Shown one piece after another: positions 57,384-64,000 of a stretch of DNA of 64,000 bases (the stretch's first letter is position 1; the number at the start of each line of letters is the position of its first letter). The notes below the pieces were generated by a model. That model saw only the letters and a program-made list of their open reading frames with translations. It searched no databases and was not told the origin of the DNA. The position numbers were made by a program, and so were the translations under genes. Source of the stretch: Ulota crispa (Eukaryota > Streptophyta > Bryopsida > Orthotrichales > Orthotrichaceae). The stretch spans positions 21,533,428-21,597,427 of the forward strand of contig OY987246.1 in the NCBI GenBank assembly GCA_963920765.1, in the 5' to 3' direction.

Positions 57384-59351
57384 TTAAGCAGCCGCAGACG
57401 GGTCGTCGGGCGTCCAGCCCAAAAACTCAGATTTCGACGGTGCCCACTTCGAGGCCCTGCTAATCAAAAACTTATAGCAACCGAGAGGGATGCTGCCGAA
57501 AAGTGGAGTCGCGTTATTTAGTTTTCGACAAGTATCGGGACTCCACCGCGCGATTCCAAAATCAGGACGCGCCTTTGCGAACTGCGGCGTAAGACAAACG
57601 TTAAATCGCAAATGGTTGTTCGCAGGGTCGAACTCGATCCGGGGGGTAAGCAAAGTCGCAAGCCGACGAAGCTGACGTTTGTTGCTCTTGTCCAACACGC
57701 TCGCCAAGTTCCCAAGCTGCCCGATGATCCTATCAACGGTTTCAGGAATCTTTTTAGGATCAGTCAGCGGTCCGGGGCGATGCTCACTCTTCAATTCCTC
57801 ATTGAACTGATCCAACTGAGCGCAAAGTTCTTCCAGCCGTTTTTTGGCCTTATCACCCGCACGCGACCCGGCCATCAGGAACAGGTCGATCTGCTGCTGC
57901 ACTTCGTCACGCTTCTTCAGCACCATCCCGAGACGTTCGTGCTTCGGCAGATGCAATTTCATCCGCGCTTTCAGCATTTCGGTGATCCGGTCGCGCAGAC
58001 GGGAATCGCTGAGCAACATGTCGGACAGCACCTTCACAAACGCATCCTCGGCAACCTGAGCATCCAGCATCTTGCGGTTCGGAGTCCGCTTAATGCATCC
58101 GGTACCTTCGCGGTTGGGGCGGTAGTACCGCTTCACCCCGGTAGCACCCCACAGCTTGCAATCCGATCCCTTGTTAGTAATGAGTCCCGACAAAAAGTAA
58201 TCCGATTGACGGATGCCCACAGATACGGATTTGCGAAAGTCGGTCCGACGACGACGACGGTTAGCGGACTTCGCGATCCTACGCAGTTTCTTGGGAAGGA
58301 TGTACATGAGTTGAGGGCAACGCGTAGCAAACCAGTCCGAGGTGGGACGATAGATCGTTTCAACGCGCTTCTGAATCTTGCCCCTCTTTTCCTGCTTCTC
58401 ACGAGGATCGAGGAACAACTGCGGACCATCTTTGTGCCGGAAGGAGTGGATGCCACAGCCATATTGGCAGCACATGCCAACACCGGTGTAGCAGTGGTTC
58501 AGGAGGATGTGACGCACGGCGGTAATGTTCCAAGCAATATTGGTCGCAGTCCTGAGTCCCTTCTTGTTGAAGATGTCAGCGACCTCCCTGTAGCTCAGGC
58601 CCTGCACGTGATACATCTCGAAGATGTCACGGACGATCTGAAGTTGGGCCGGGTCACCGGGAACCAGCACAGCCCGCTCGTCCCGCTGACGCTTGGGATA
58701 CTGGGTCCGAGTCGCGCCCTCGAAGACAGCAAGCGGCATTTCGGGATTCGGATTGTCGGGATCGAGTTTGAGCATCACACCGTTCGGCAACGTACGCAGA
58801 CGGAACAAATTCCGTCCGTCGTGCATCGAAACGTAGAGTCGGTCGAGGCCGAAAATCGACCGCTGAGTGTGCGGAATAAGGCCACGTTTGATGCACGACA
58901 TCACGCCGCTGTTGACGTTCGTGCTGATCGTTGCGGCGTATTCTTCGTTGTGAGACGCAGCGCTATTGCGCTCGTGCCACTTTTTGCTGCCAGACAGATT
59001 CCCCTCGCGGTGGGTGATCAACATCAGCTTGGCATGCTTCAACGCGAAATAGTACATCTCGCAGTCGTCGCGGTTACGACCGATGCGAGAGTACTCCGAG
59101 GCGACAACCGCATCGAAAGCCTCACCGTTGTGCTTCCGTTCGATCAAATCGTAGAAGGCCTCCCACTGCTCGCCTTCCGTCGCCGAATTGTCATCGAGAA
59201 CAATTTCGCAGTGACTGACCGCATTGATGGTTTTCAGCAGCGCCCGAATCAAATCGCGCTGCCGTTCGATGCTTTCGTGCTGCCTTTCCATGCTGCGGCG
59301 CAGCAGAACCATCACACGAAGACCCTGCGGGATATCGGTGTACGACGCCAT
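57384..59351 (-). CDS. Large serine recombinase (resolvase/invertase family)
   Basis: Site-specific recombinase of about 655 residues. N-terminal resolvase domain (about 10-150): the nucleophile is probably Ser20 (LLRRSMERQ), with the SRxGR motif (YSRIGRN, Arg89 and Arg92). The recombinase domain (about 155-330) includes GLSYREVADIFNKKGL and ITAVRHILLNHCYTGVG. The zinc-ribbon region is unusual: SGLITNKGSDCKLWG lacks the usual CxxC. A coiled-coil stretch (about 465-545) and a long tail follow. Start: ATG 59351 has GGAG five bases upstream; a TTG eleven codons earlier (59384) is possible. Its length fits large integrases that act without an excisionase, so it may be a second mobility module or a resolvase. 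Confidence 0.88.
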   Translation of the reverse strand: MASYTDIPQGLRVMVLLRRSMERQHESIERQRDLIRALLKTINAVSHCEIVLDDNSATEGEQWEAFYDLIERKHNGEAFDAVVASEYSRIGRNRDDCEMYYFALKHAKLMLITHREGNLSGSKKWHERNSAASHNEEYAATISTNVNSGVMSCIKRGLIPHTQRSIFGLDRLYVSMHDGRNLFRLRTLPNGVMLKLDPDNPNPEMPLAVFEGATRTQYPKRQRDERAVLVPGDPAQLQIVRDIFEMYHVQGLSYREVADIFNKKGLRTATNIAWNITAVRHILLNHCYTGVGMCCQYGCGIHSFRHKDGPQLFLDPREKQEKRGKIQKRVETIYRPTSDWFATRCPQLMYILPKKLRRIAKSANRRRRRTDFRKSVSVGIRQSDYFLSGLITNKGSDCKLWGATGVKRYYRPNREGTGCIKRTPNRKMLDAQVAEDAFVKVLSDMLLSDSRLRDRITEMLKARMKLHLPKHERLGMVLKKRDEVQQQIDLFLMAGSRAGDKAKKRLEELCAQLDQFNEELKSEHRPGPLTDPKKIPETVDRIIGQLGNLASVLDKSNKRQLRRLATLLTPRIEFDPANNHLRFNVCLTPQFAKARPDFGIARWSPDTCRKLNNATPLFGSIPLGCYKFLISRASKWAPSKSEFLGWTPDDPSAAA

Positions 59352-59487
59352 CATCACTCCATGCTTCGATTGCACGATCGACAATGGTGATCAGGAGAGC
59401 GTCAACCAGCCGTTCGTAGGCTTGCTGCTCACGGCTTGTGGGTTCCTGACCAACGGTATCAAACGAGATCGTTAGCTTTTTGGACAT
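59191..59487 (-). CDS. Small ORF overlapping the serine recombinase start
   Basis: Opens with ATG 59487 and a regular protein-like stretch (MSKKLTISFDTVGQEPTSRE, then a helical YERLVDALLITIVDRAIEAW). After about 45 residues it enters the recombinase gene in another frame and becomes low-quality sequence to its stop at 59191. The real protein may end near the recombinase ATG: the third frame has TGATGA exactly at GGAGTGATGATG, so a single-base error would give a normal TGATG stop-start overlap. Function unknown. Given as the open frame stands. Confidence 0.45.
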   Translation of the reverse strand: MSKKLTISFDTVGQEPTSREQQAYERLVDALLITIVDRAIEAWSDDGVVHRYPAGSSCDGSAAPQHGKAARKHRTAARFDSGAAENHQCGQSLRNCSR

Positions 59488-59573
59488 AAGCCCAACTTTC
59501 CGGGGGCAGAGCCGGGTGACGACGAAATAGAGCCATCACGCCCTCTACGCGGCGCTCCTACGAGTATGGCAAC

Positions 59574-59591
59574 TTTCACTATTTAGTGAAA
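59574..59591. promoter_or_regulatory. Inverted repeat, candidate operator
   Basis: TTTCACTA-TT-TAGTGAAA, exact eight-base arms, between the Gam-like gene and the recombinase unit. The size and AT content suit a repressor site, such as for the HTH protein of the element. No direct proof. Confidence 0.45.
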
Positions 59592-59600
59592 ACACGTTGG

Positions 59601-60176
59601 TCATCTAATGAAGAACTTCTCGGCGGGCGGCTCGACATGCACCCCAGCGTCGGGAATGACACCGGTCCTCTCCGCGTACTCGTTCAAGGTGGTCTTGCTC
59701 AGTTTCTCCACCACCACGATCGCAGAGGGAAGGTTCGACCGTGCCCACGAGATGACGCTGGTCTCATCGTCCACGATCAGCCGGGTCGGCACCGAGCGGA
59801 AGCCAACAGCGCCGGCGGGCAGGTTGATGCTCTTCCGCCGACCATTCAGCTTGGCGATCTCGTCTTTGGCCCACGTCTCGATCTGCCGGCCGAACAGGAA
59901 CGTCAGAGTGCTTTCCTCCCTAGAAGCACGCCGAATTTCCTGTTCGGCCCAGTCCTTCACCCGTTGGGCGTACTGGCGGCTTTGCTGAATCCGCTTTACC
60001 AGCCAGTTGGCCGTCTTGTCGTCGGTGATCTCGAACTGTTTGGGAACGGTCTTGAGCACTTCGATGTCAGTTTCGACATCGACTGCATGGGTGACGGGAA
60101 GGCCCAGTGCCTGGGCCATTGACTGGGCTGGTTCGACCTTAGGGCGCGACGGTACTGTTGCATGAGCATGGCTCAT
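59601..60176 (-). CDS. Gam-like host-nuclease inhibitor
   Basis: 191 residues resembling the Mu Gam family, proteins related to Ku that coat double-strand DNA ends and block exonucleases. The conserved layout is present: ITDDKTANWLVKRIQQSRQY, then ESTLTFLFGRQIETWAKDEI, then KSINLPAGAVGFRSVPTRLI with the typical glycine-rich strand, and WARSNLPSAI near the end. Residues 1-40 are a non-conserved linker. ATG 60176 is used. It precedes the recombinase unit in the same orientation with a 113-bp gap. It would protect the element's linear DNA during transfer or repair. No phage structural genes are in view. Confidence 0.8.
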   Translation of the reverse strand: MSHAHATVPSRPKVEPAQSMAQALGLPVTHAVDVETDIEVLKTVPKQFEITDDKTANWLVKRIQQSRQYAQRVKDWAEQEIRRASREESTLTFLFGRQIETWAKDEIAKLNGRRKSINLPAGAVGFRSVPTRLIVDDETSVISWARSNLPSAIVVVEKLSKTTLNEYAERTGVIPDAGVHVEPPAEKFFIR

Positions 60177-60456
60177 TGCGGTGTCCTGCGTATCTACGCT
60201 GTTAAGACGACCGTCCGTGGAGGGGCTTCTACGACCGGAGCTTCGATGCTCAGCCGGTGCTCGCGCTCGGGGAGCGGTTGGATTTACCTTGACAGTGGAG
60301 AAGGCGACTTCTTGGGGATCAGAGCCGTTGCAGATCTGCCTGAGGCACCTTCCGCGTGGAGTTTATCACGACCAAATCGAAATGCAAATTATTTTTGGAC
60401 AATTTTGTAGATGATTTAAGCCAGTTAGCCGATGAGATGGAGAAGCCCTTTGGAGG
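60177..60456. promoter_or_regulatory. Divergent promoter region
   Basis: Lies between the Gam-like gene (minus) and an unknown gene (plus). It becomes markedly AT-rich at 60375-60420 (GCAAATTATTTTTGGACAAT), as for a promoter, but no convincing -35/-10 pair could be chosen. Confidence 0.4.
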
Positions 60457-60465
60457 TTGCCGACT

Positions 60466-60963
60466 TTGCGGAACATACGGGACGAATTGCACCGACTGCT
60501 AACCCAAATTGCTAATGGCGTTGGCGATCCGAAGGATCATGCGCGTGACGCACTGACGCTCCTGACGAACGTCACGACTCCAGACTTCGGCATGCGTGTC
60601 GTTCGCGGCGGTGCAGAGGTCGCATACGTCGTGGAGATGGGGGCGAACGGAGAGACCCTCGCCGAACGGCGGAAGACAGGAACGGCTCAGCCGTTTAGGT
60701 GCCCGAAGCCCGTGTACGATGCACTCGTGAAAGTCTTGGCGTCTAACGATCGAGCGCTACCACTGGATGAAATTGTCCCTGCTGTCGCTGAAGCACTCGG
60801 CGACCACGCCCCTGCATTTCAGGTCCGCGTGCCGTTGCGGTTCTGGATGCACGTCGAGCCGCCGCTGATAGTTCGAAACCGGGCACGGTATCGCGCATCT
60901 GATAAAACGACCTTCTCGGAGGCGGTGACGGCCCTGTGGGAGAACCTCCGGTCGTCTACCTGA
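60466..60963 (+). CDS. Unknown protein, only plus-strand gene of the element
   Basis: 165 residues, no family recognised. N-terminal helix (RNIRDELHRLLTQIANGV), a strand-rich middle (MRVVRGGAEVAYVVEMGANG), a helical part (ALPLDEIVPAVAEALGD) and a C-terminal strand region (FQVRVPLRFWMHVEPPLIVR). Start: a stop at 60433-60435 closes the frame, leaving TTG codons. TTG 60466 has TGGAGG nine bases before it, whereas TTG 60457 touches the same site, so 60466 is preferred. It runs convergently into the DUF4338 gene, which ends 76 bp away. Confidence 0.65.
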   Translation: MRNIRDELHRLLTQIANGVGDPKDHARDALTLLTNVTTPDFGMRVVRGGAEVAYVVEMGANGETLAERRKTGTAQPFRCPKPVYDALVKVLASNDRALPLDEIVPAVAEALGDHAPAFQVRVPLRFWMHVEPPLIVRNRARYRASDKTTFSEAVTALWENLRSST

Positions 60964-61039
60964 GCGTGGCTCTTTGCCACTCGCTTAGACGTACGGAAAT
61001 CCGTCCCAGCATGTCGCGCAGGCCGGCCCCCTCTTGCGA

Positions 61040-63034
61040 TCAATCATCATCGAAAAGGCGAGGTTCTTCATCGAGAGTGGGTGGCAAGATGACGGCTGCG
61101 CCATGCTTTACGGGACGGGCGAGTGTATGTGTGGCGATACGGTTTAAGACCTCTTCTGTTAGCCGTGGCTTGCACCAACGTTCAAACCACCATGATCCCG
61201 TGGACTTGGCCCCCGTAAAGGTTCGGGACACGGGGACGATGTGCTTGGGGTTTGCATCAATGCCCAGAAGGTAATCGCTCAGGTTCTCGATCAGCGGGAC
61301 ACCATAAACGATTCGGGGTGCGCCATGATCCAGCAAAGTGTTCGACGGAAGCCCAAGTTCATCAAAAGCGTCACGGATTTTTCGAAGGCGAGGATTGTTT
61401 CCTTCTCCGAAAACGCTGTTCACCCGCTGGCCACGTCCGGTCTGCGCAAGGAACAGGTTCATGGCCTCGACCGTCTCTGGGCCAAACTGAAACGTGCCGA
61501 TCCCCTTCGTCTTTTTTAAGTAATGGTATTTCAGTTCACCCGTCGATCCCTCAACCAGTTTAGAAGCGGGAATAGAGATTCGGTCGTATTGATTGGGACG
61601 ACGCCCGTACAGCGATGTAGTGGAAATGTAGACCAGATCAGCCGATCGCACGACGGCTCGGCCTGCCATTGAAGAGGCGATTACGCTTGGTGTTTTTTTA
61701 TACCGGCGGCGATATTCAGCTACGACTTCGGGGCAGGTAACCAACATCGCCACCAGTTTCCCGCCCAGCAGGTCATTGTAGGGAGGGACCGCACCGCAGA
61801 TCGAAAGGTCCGCGATTACGGTTCCGACACGATCGGCCTTGGCCTTACGGATCAACTTCGTCAGAGCGTTCTGGCCCTCACGGGTCTCGATGTACGCCTT
61901 GAACCGCTTTGCGGTCGGCTTATTGCCGAGGGCTTCGTTCAGGTCACGTCGGATGCCAAGAAGGTATGCGAGCTCCTGTTCTCGCTTAGAACGAAAGAGC
62001 GGAAGACGTGCCTGCGACTCCCAGTACCCATCACCGGCCGCTTCAGGGTCGGTTGTGGTCTTATAGTCGGCGCTCTGCATCATCCGGTAGTGATCTTTAC
62101 GATGCCGTCGAGCATCGTCGGCGAGGGCTTTGATCACTTTTGGCGATGGAGACTTCAGTTCAGCGAGCGAAAGGCTCTGTTCTTCAAGCAGGTCGTCCGC
62201 GTATATGTCGTTGATCGCGTCTTCGGCAATCCTCATCATCCACTTCGCATATCGGGGGCTGGGATCGGCAAGCATGCGTTCCCAGACTTTGGTGAACGTC
62301 CAGCCGATGAACTCGTCCCGGACGCTCATGCCAACCGTGGCGCTGCTGAGGGCGGCAATACCAATCACCGGATGAAACGGCGCTGCCGAGTCCCGTATGA
62401 GGATCATCGTCGTCCGACCGGGAACGCTCTTGTACGGCGACGACCATGTGTGCCTGAAATATCGCCAGATATCGACAAGGCGAAAGCCCGTCAGGACGCA
62501 CGTCTTCTCGCCGGTCACGAATTGGAGATACGGCTGAACCGCTTCTTCCCCGCCACGGAGTTTCGCGGCGAGATCGCGTCCTTCTCGCATCAGGTCATAG
62601 ATCGTGACAAACCTTCCGTCGAAGACGCGCCTGTGCTCCATTGACTTGATGAATGTGCGGACTGATTCAAGACGGAGTTGCTGGTCACGCTCGGCATGAA
62701 GTTGTTCTCGAATGCGAAGGCGATCTTGTTCTGGGTCAAGGTGATTCGTCGGGCGCGAAACCTCCACATCACCATCCACGAGCCGAATCGCCCATCCTTG
62801 CTTCGACAGGTCCATCAGGATGTGCAGGGACACGACAAGATTTTGATCACGAGTTCGCTTTGGTTCAAGTCGCTCGAACTCCTTCTGGCGAAGGCGTTCA
62901 ACGGCGAAGGCCCGCTGGCTTGCTGGCAGAGCGCTTAGATCAGATAGACGCACGGCGGCATGCGCGAGTGATTCACGACCGTCGCTGGACAGTTGTTTTG
63001 GAGAGAAATGAAGCCAGCTTACTACTGCCTGCAA
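61040..63034 (-). CDS. DUF4338 (DruA-like) protein, putative defence component
   Basis: A 664-residue protein whose central and C-terminal parts look like DUF4338, the domain of DruA in Druantia anti-phage systems. Recognised stretches: FHPVIGIAALSSATVGMSVR (220-239), ICGAVPPYNDLLGGKLVAML (412-431), TCPEVVAEYRRRY (433-445), VIASSMAGRAVVRSADLVYI (451-470) and TTSLYGRRPNQYDRI (472-486). The N-terminal 180 residues are variable. It is longer than the roughly 400-residue DruA of type I Druantia. The start TTG 63034 lies four bases after the stop of the GHKL gene, so the two are co-translated; GTG 62953 is an alternative. Its molecular activity is unknown. No DruE-type helicase is in the window, so a canonical Druantia cannot be claimed. 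Confidence 0.7.
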   Translation of the reverse strand: MQAVVSWLHFSPKQLSSDGRESLAHAAVRLSDLSALPASQRAFAVERLRQKEFERLEPKRTRDQNLVVSLHILMDLSKQGWAIRLVDGDVEVSRPTNHLDPEQDRLRIREQLHAERDQQLRLESVRTFIKSMEHRRVFDGRFVTIYDLMREGRDLAAKLRGGEEAVQPYLQFVTGEKTCVLTGFRLVDIWRYFRHTWSSPYKSVPGRTTMILIRDSAAPFHPVIGIAALSSATVGMSVRDEFIGWTFTKVWERMLADPSPRYAKWMMRIAEDAINDIYADDLLEEQSLSLAELKSPSPKVIKALADDARRHRKDHYRMMQSADYKTTTDPEAAGDGYWESQARLPLFRSKREQELAYLLGIRRDLNEALGNKPTAKRFKAYIETREGQNALTKLIRKAKADRVGTVIADLSICGAVPPYNDLLGGKLVAMLVTCPEVVAEYRRRYKKTPSVIASSMAGRAVVRSADLVYISTTSLYGRRPNQYDRISIPASKLVEGSTGELKYHYLKKTKGIGTFQFGPETVEAMNLFLAQTGRGQRVNSVFGEGNNPRLRKIRDAFDELGLPSNTLLDHGAPRIVYGVPLIENLSDYLLGIDANPKHIVPVSRTFTGAKSTGSWWFERWCKPRLTEEVLNRIATHTLARPVKHGAAVILPPTLDEEPRLFDDD

Positions 63035-63038
63035 TGGT

Positions 63039-64000
63039 TCACCGGTTTAGATAAGTCGCAAGGATGTCGCTCCACCGCTGCTTATGCTCGGCAATGGATC
63101 GGCGATCGGCAACTTTCGTTGCTGATGCCTCCGCACGTGCCGCAGCAAGCAGAAGCAATTCGATGTCGAGACGGGCCTGCTTTGCTTCGGGTGTATCAAG
63201 TTCAGCCAGCGGGCGGTAGACCCGGCGGGAGAACGGATGATTGTTATTGATCGAAACGACAAAGTGCCCATTGGTGACGGTGACGGAATAAAATGAAGAT
63301 GTCTTGGAATCGTCGCCGACGATTCGGTAGTCGAGCAAGCCGGGTTTTTCAGGCGGCTGTTTTAACGCAGGGTGCTGTTTCAAAAGCGATTTCACGGCTG
63401 CTTGATCTTGAGCCTCCACATGGATTTTCGGAAGCGGTTCCAAAAGGCTCTCGCGGTTCTCGGCAGTTTCTTCGGCTGCACGGGTCGCCTCGCCCGCTTT
63501 CAGCTTTGAGTGATTTTGACGGACGCGGCTATTCAGCGTCTTGGCCAACGATTCCATGTCGCCGACGATAAGTTTTGTGAGGTATTCCGTGGGGCTGACA
63601 CCTTGCTTCGTGTGTGTGACGCCGAACTGTTCGTCAAGGTCTGGTTCGAACGCAATTTCACATCGCCACCAGTCGTCGTAGTTCTCCTTCCGTTTGCTGC
63701 CCATGAGGAACCAGCCGTAGTCGATCTCTCGACCGGCTCGAACGATCGACACGCCCGCTCCGTTGGATATGCCGCGCTCACGCTTAACCTCATTGGGTAG
63801 GCCGTGGAGGTCATGGATGGGGAGTTCGGTGAAGGTTACGGTCACTACAGCCGACGTTCGCTTCGAGCCATTCGACTGCGGGATAGTGACCTCGTACTTC
63901 ATCGGCTCGCCGAACACGGCCGTTCCCGCCACTGCATTGACACCCTTTAGATACAGCGGATCGATGGGCTGGATGGCTTCGCCGTTGATGGTGATGCTGG
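63039..64000 (-). CDS. GHKL (MutL/HSP90-like) ATPase, C-terminal part (5' end beyond window)
   Basis: The frame is open to the window edge, so the 320 visible residues are the C-terminal part; the GTG at 63932 is only an internal codon. The visible part has the transducer and end of bacterial HATPase_c_3 proteins of restriction- and defence-associated type: ITINGEAIQPIDPLYLKG near the edge, GAGVSIVRAGREIDYG, then DWWRCEIAFEPDLDEQFGVT and HTKQG. In such proteins the Bergerat ATP site (N, G1, G2 boxes) is N-terminal and would lie beyond 64000. A charged linker (about 140-180) and a C-terminal helical domain (LDIELLLLAAARAEA) follow. It overlaps nothing and is followed by the DUF4338 gene four bases later. 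Related ATPases occur in MZA-type defence loci, so a DNA-gating or sensing role is inferred. Confidence 0.65.
   Translation of the reverse strand, partial: SITINGEAIQPIDPLYLKGVNAVAGTAVFGEPMKYEVTIPQSNGSKRTSAVVTVTFTELPIHDLHGLPNEVKRERGISNGAGVSIVRAGREIDYGWFLMGSKRKENYDDWWRCEIAFEPDLDEQFGVTHTKQGVSPTEYLTKLIVGDMESLAKTLNSRVRQNHSKLKAGEATRAAEETAENRESLLEPLPKIHVEAQDQAAVKSLLKQHPALKQPPEKPGLLDYRIVGDDSKTSSFYSVTVTNGHFVVSINNNHPFSRRVYRPLAELDTPEAKQARLDIELLLLAAARAEASATKVADRRSIAEHKQRWSDILATYLNR

Noticed and set aside
57612..59390. 592-codon plus-strand ORF
   Set aside because: Antisense shadow of the serine recombinase; GC-rich DNA leaves the opposite frame open.
52740..64000. Horizontal transfer of a bacterial island into the plant genome
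   Set aside because: The only link is a 200-N gap, and the right part has purely bacterial signals (tRNAs, terminators, Shine-Dalgarno sites). A misjoin or contaminant explains it more simply.
61040..64000. Canonical Druantia locus
   Set aside because: No DruE-type DUF1998 helicase nor other Dru genes are seen in the window; only the DUF4338 resemblance supports the link.

Overview
The window is a chimera of two unrelated genomes joined by a run of exactly 200 N (52540-52739). Left of the gap is AT-rich, intron-bearing nuclear DNA of a land plant. It has a seven-exon receptor-like kinase with plant GT-AG introns, a decayed chromovirus (Ty3/gypsy) and dozens of small inverted-repeat elements. 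The plant lineage cannot be fixed from this sequence; a bryophyte, lycophyte or fern is as plausible as a seed plant. Right of the gap is GC-rich, intronless bacterial DNA with two bacterial tRNA genes, Shine-Dalgarno sites and hairpin terminators. Its gene style (GH35/DUF5597-like secreted glycosidase, atypical recombinases) suggests a planctomycete-like or related environmental bacterium, but that is inference. The join is best read as a scaffolding artefact or contaminant rather than gene transfer.

Plant part, 1-52539. About 1.0-2.44 kb is a cluster of Helitron-like repeats. A 27-bp minisatellite lies at 6.0 kb and a MITE inside a TA microsatellite at 8.3-8.7 kb. The chromovirus spans 11664-17597 with both LTRs. 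Two related foldback elements follow (18311-19192, 22011-22887). From 19.7 to 49.3 kb there are at least twelve copies or fragments of elements that begin TTAACCCCT and end AGGGGTTAA, which fits a TTAA target site (piggyBac-like). Several are nested in other elements, and two nests can be dated relatively by an 8-bp target duplication or a paralogous empty site. The only convincing host gene is the kinase at 32835-35758. The part ends in a diverged 170-180 bp tandem repeat beside the gap.

Bacterial part, 52740-64000. A truncated acidic C-terminus, then a secreted glycoside hydrolase gene carrying four same-direction frameshifts, then tRNA-Ser(GGA) and tRNA-Tyr(GTA). Next to tRNA-Tyr starts a probable integrative element read mostly on the minus strand: a small protein, a tyrosine recombinase, an excisionase-like HTH protein, a large serine recombinase with an overlapping small ORF, and a Gam-like DNA-end-binding protein. 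It continues with a lone plus-strand gene of unknown function and then a two-gene unit running off the window: a GHKL (MutL/HSP90-like) ATPase C-terminal part followed 4 nt later by a large DUF4338 (DruA-like) protein. That last pair, on a tRNA-linked recombinase-rich island, is the best candidate for an undescribed, possibly anti-phage, system.
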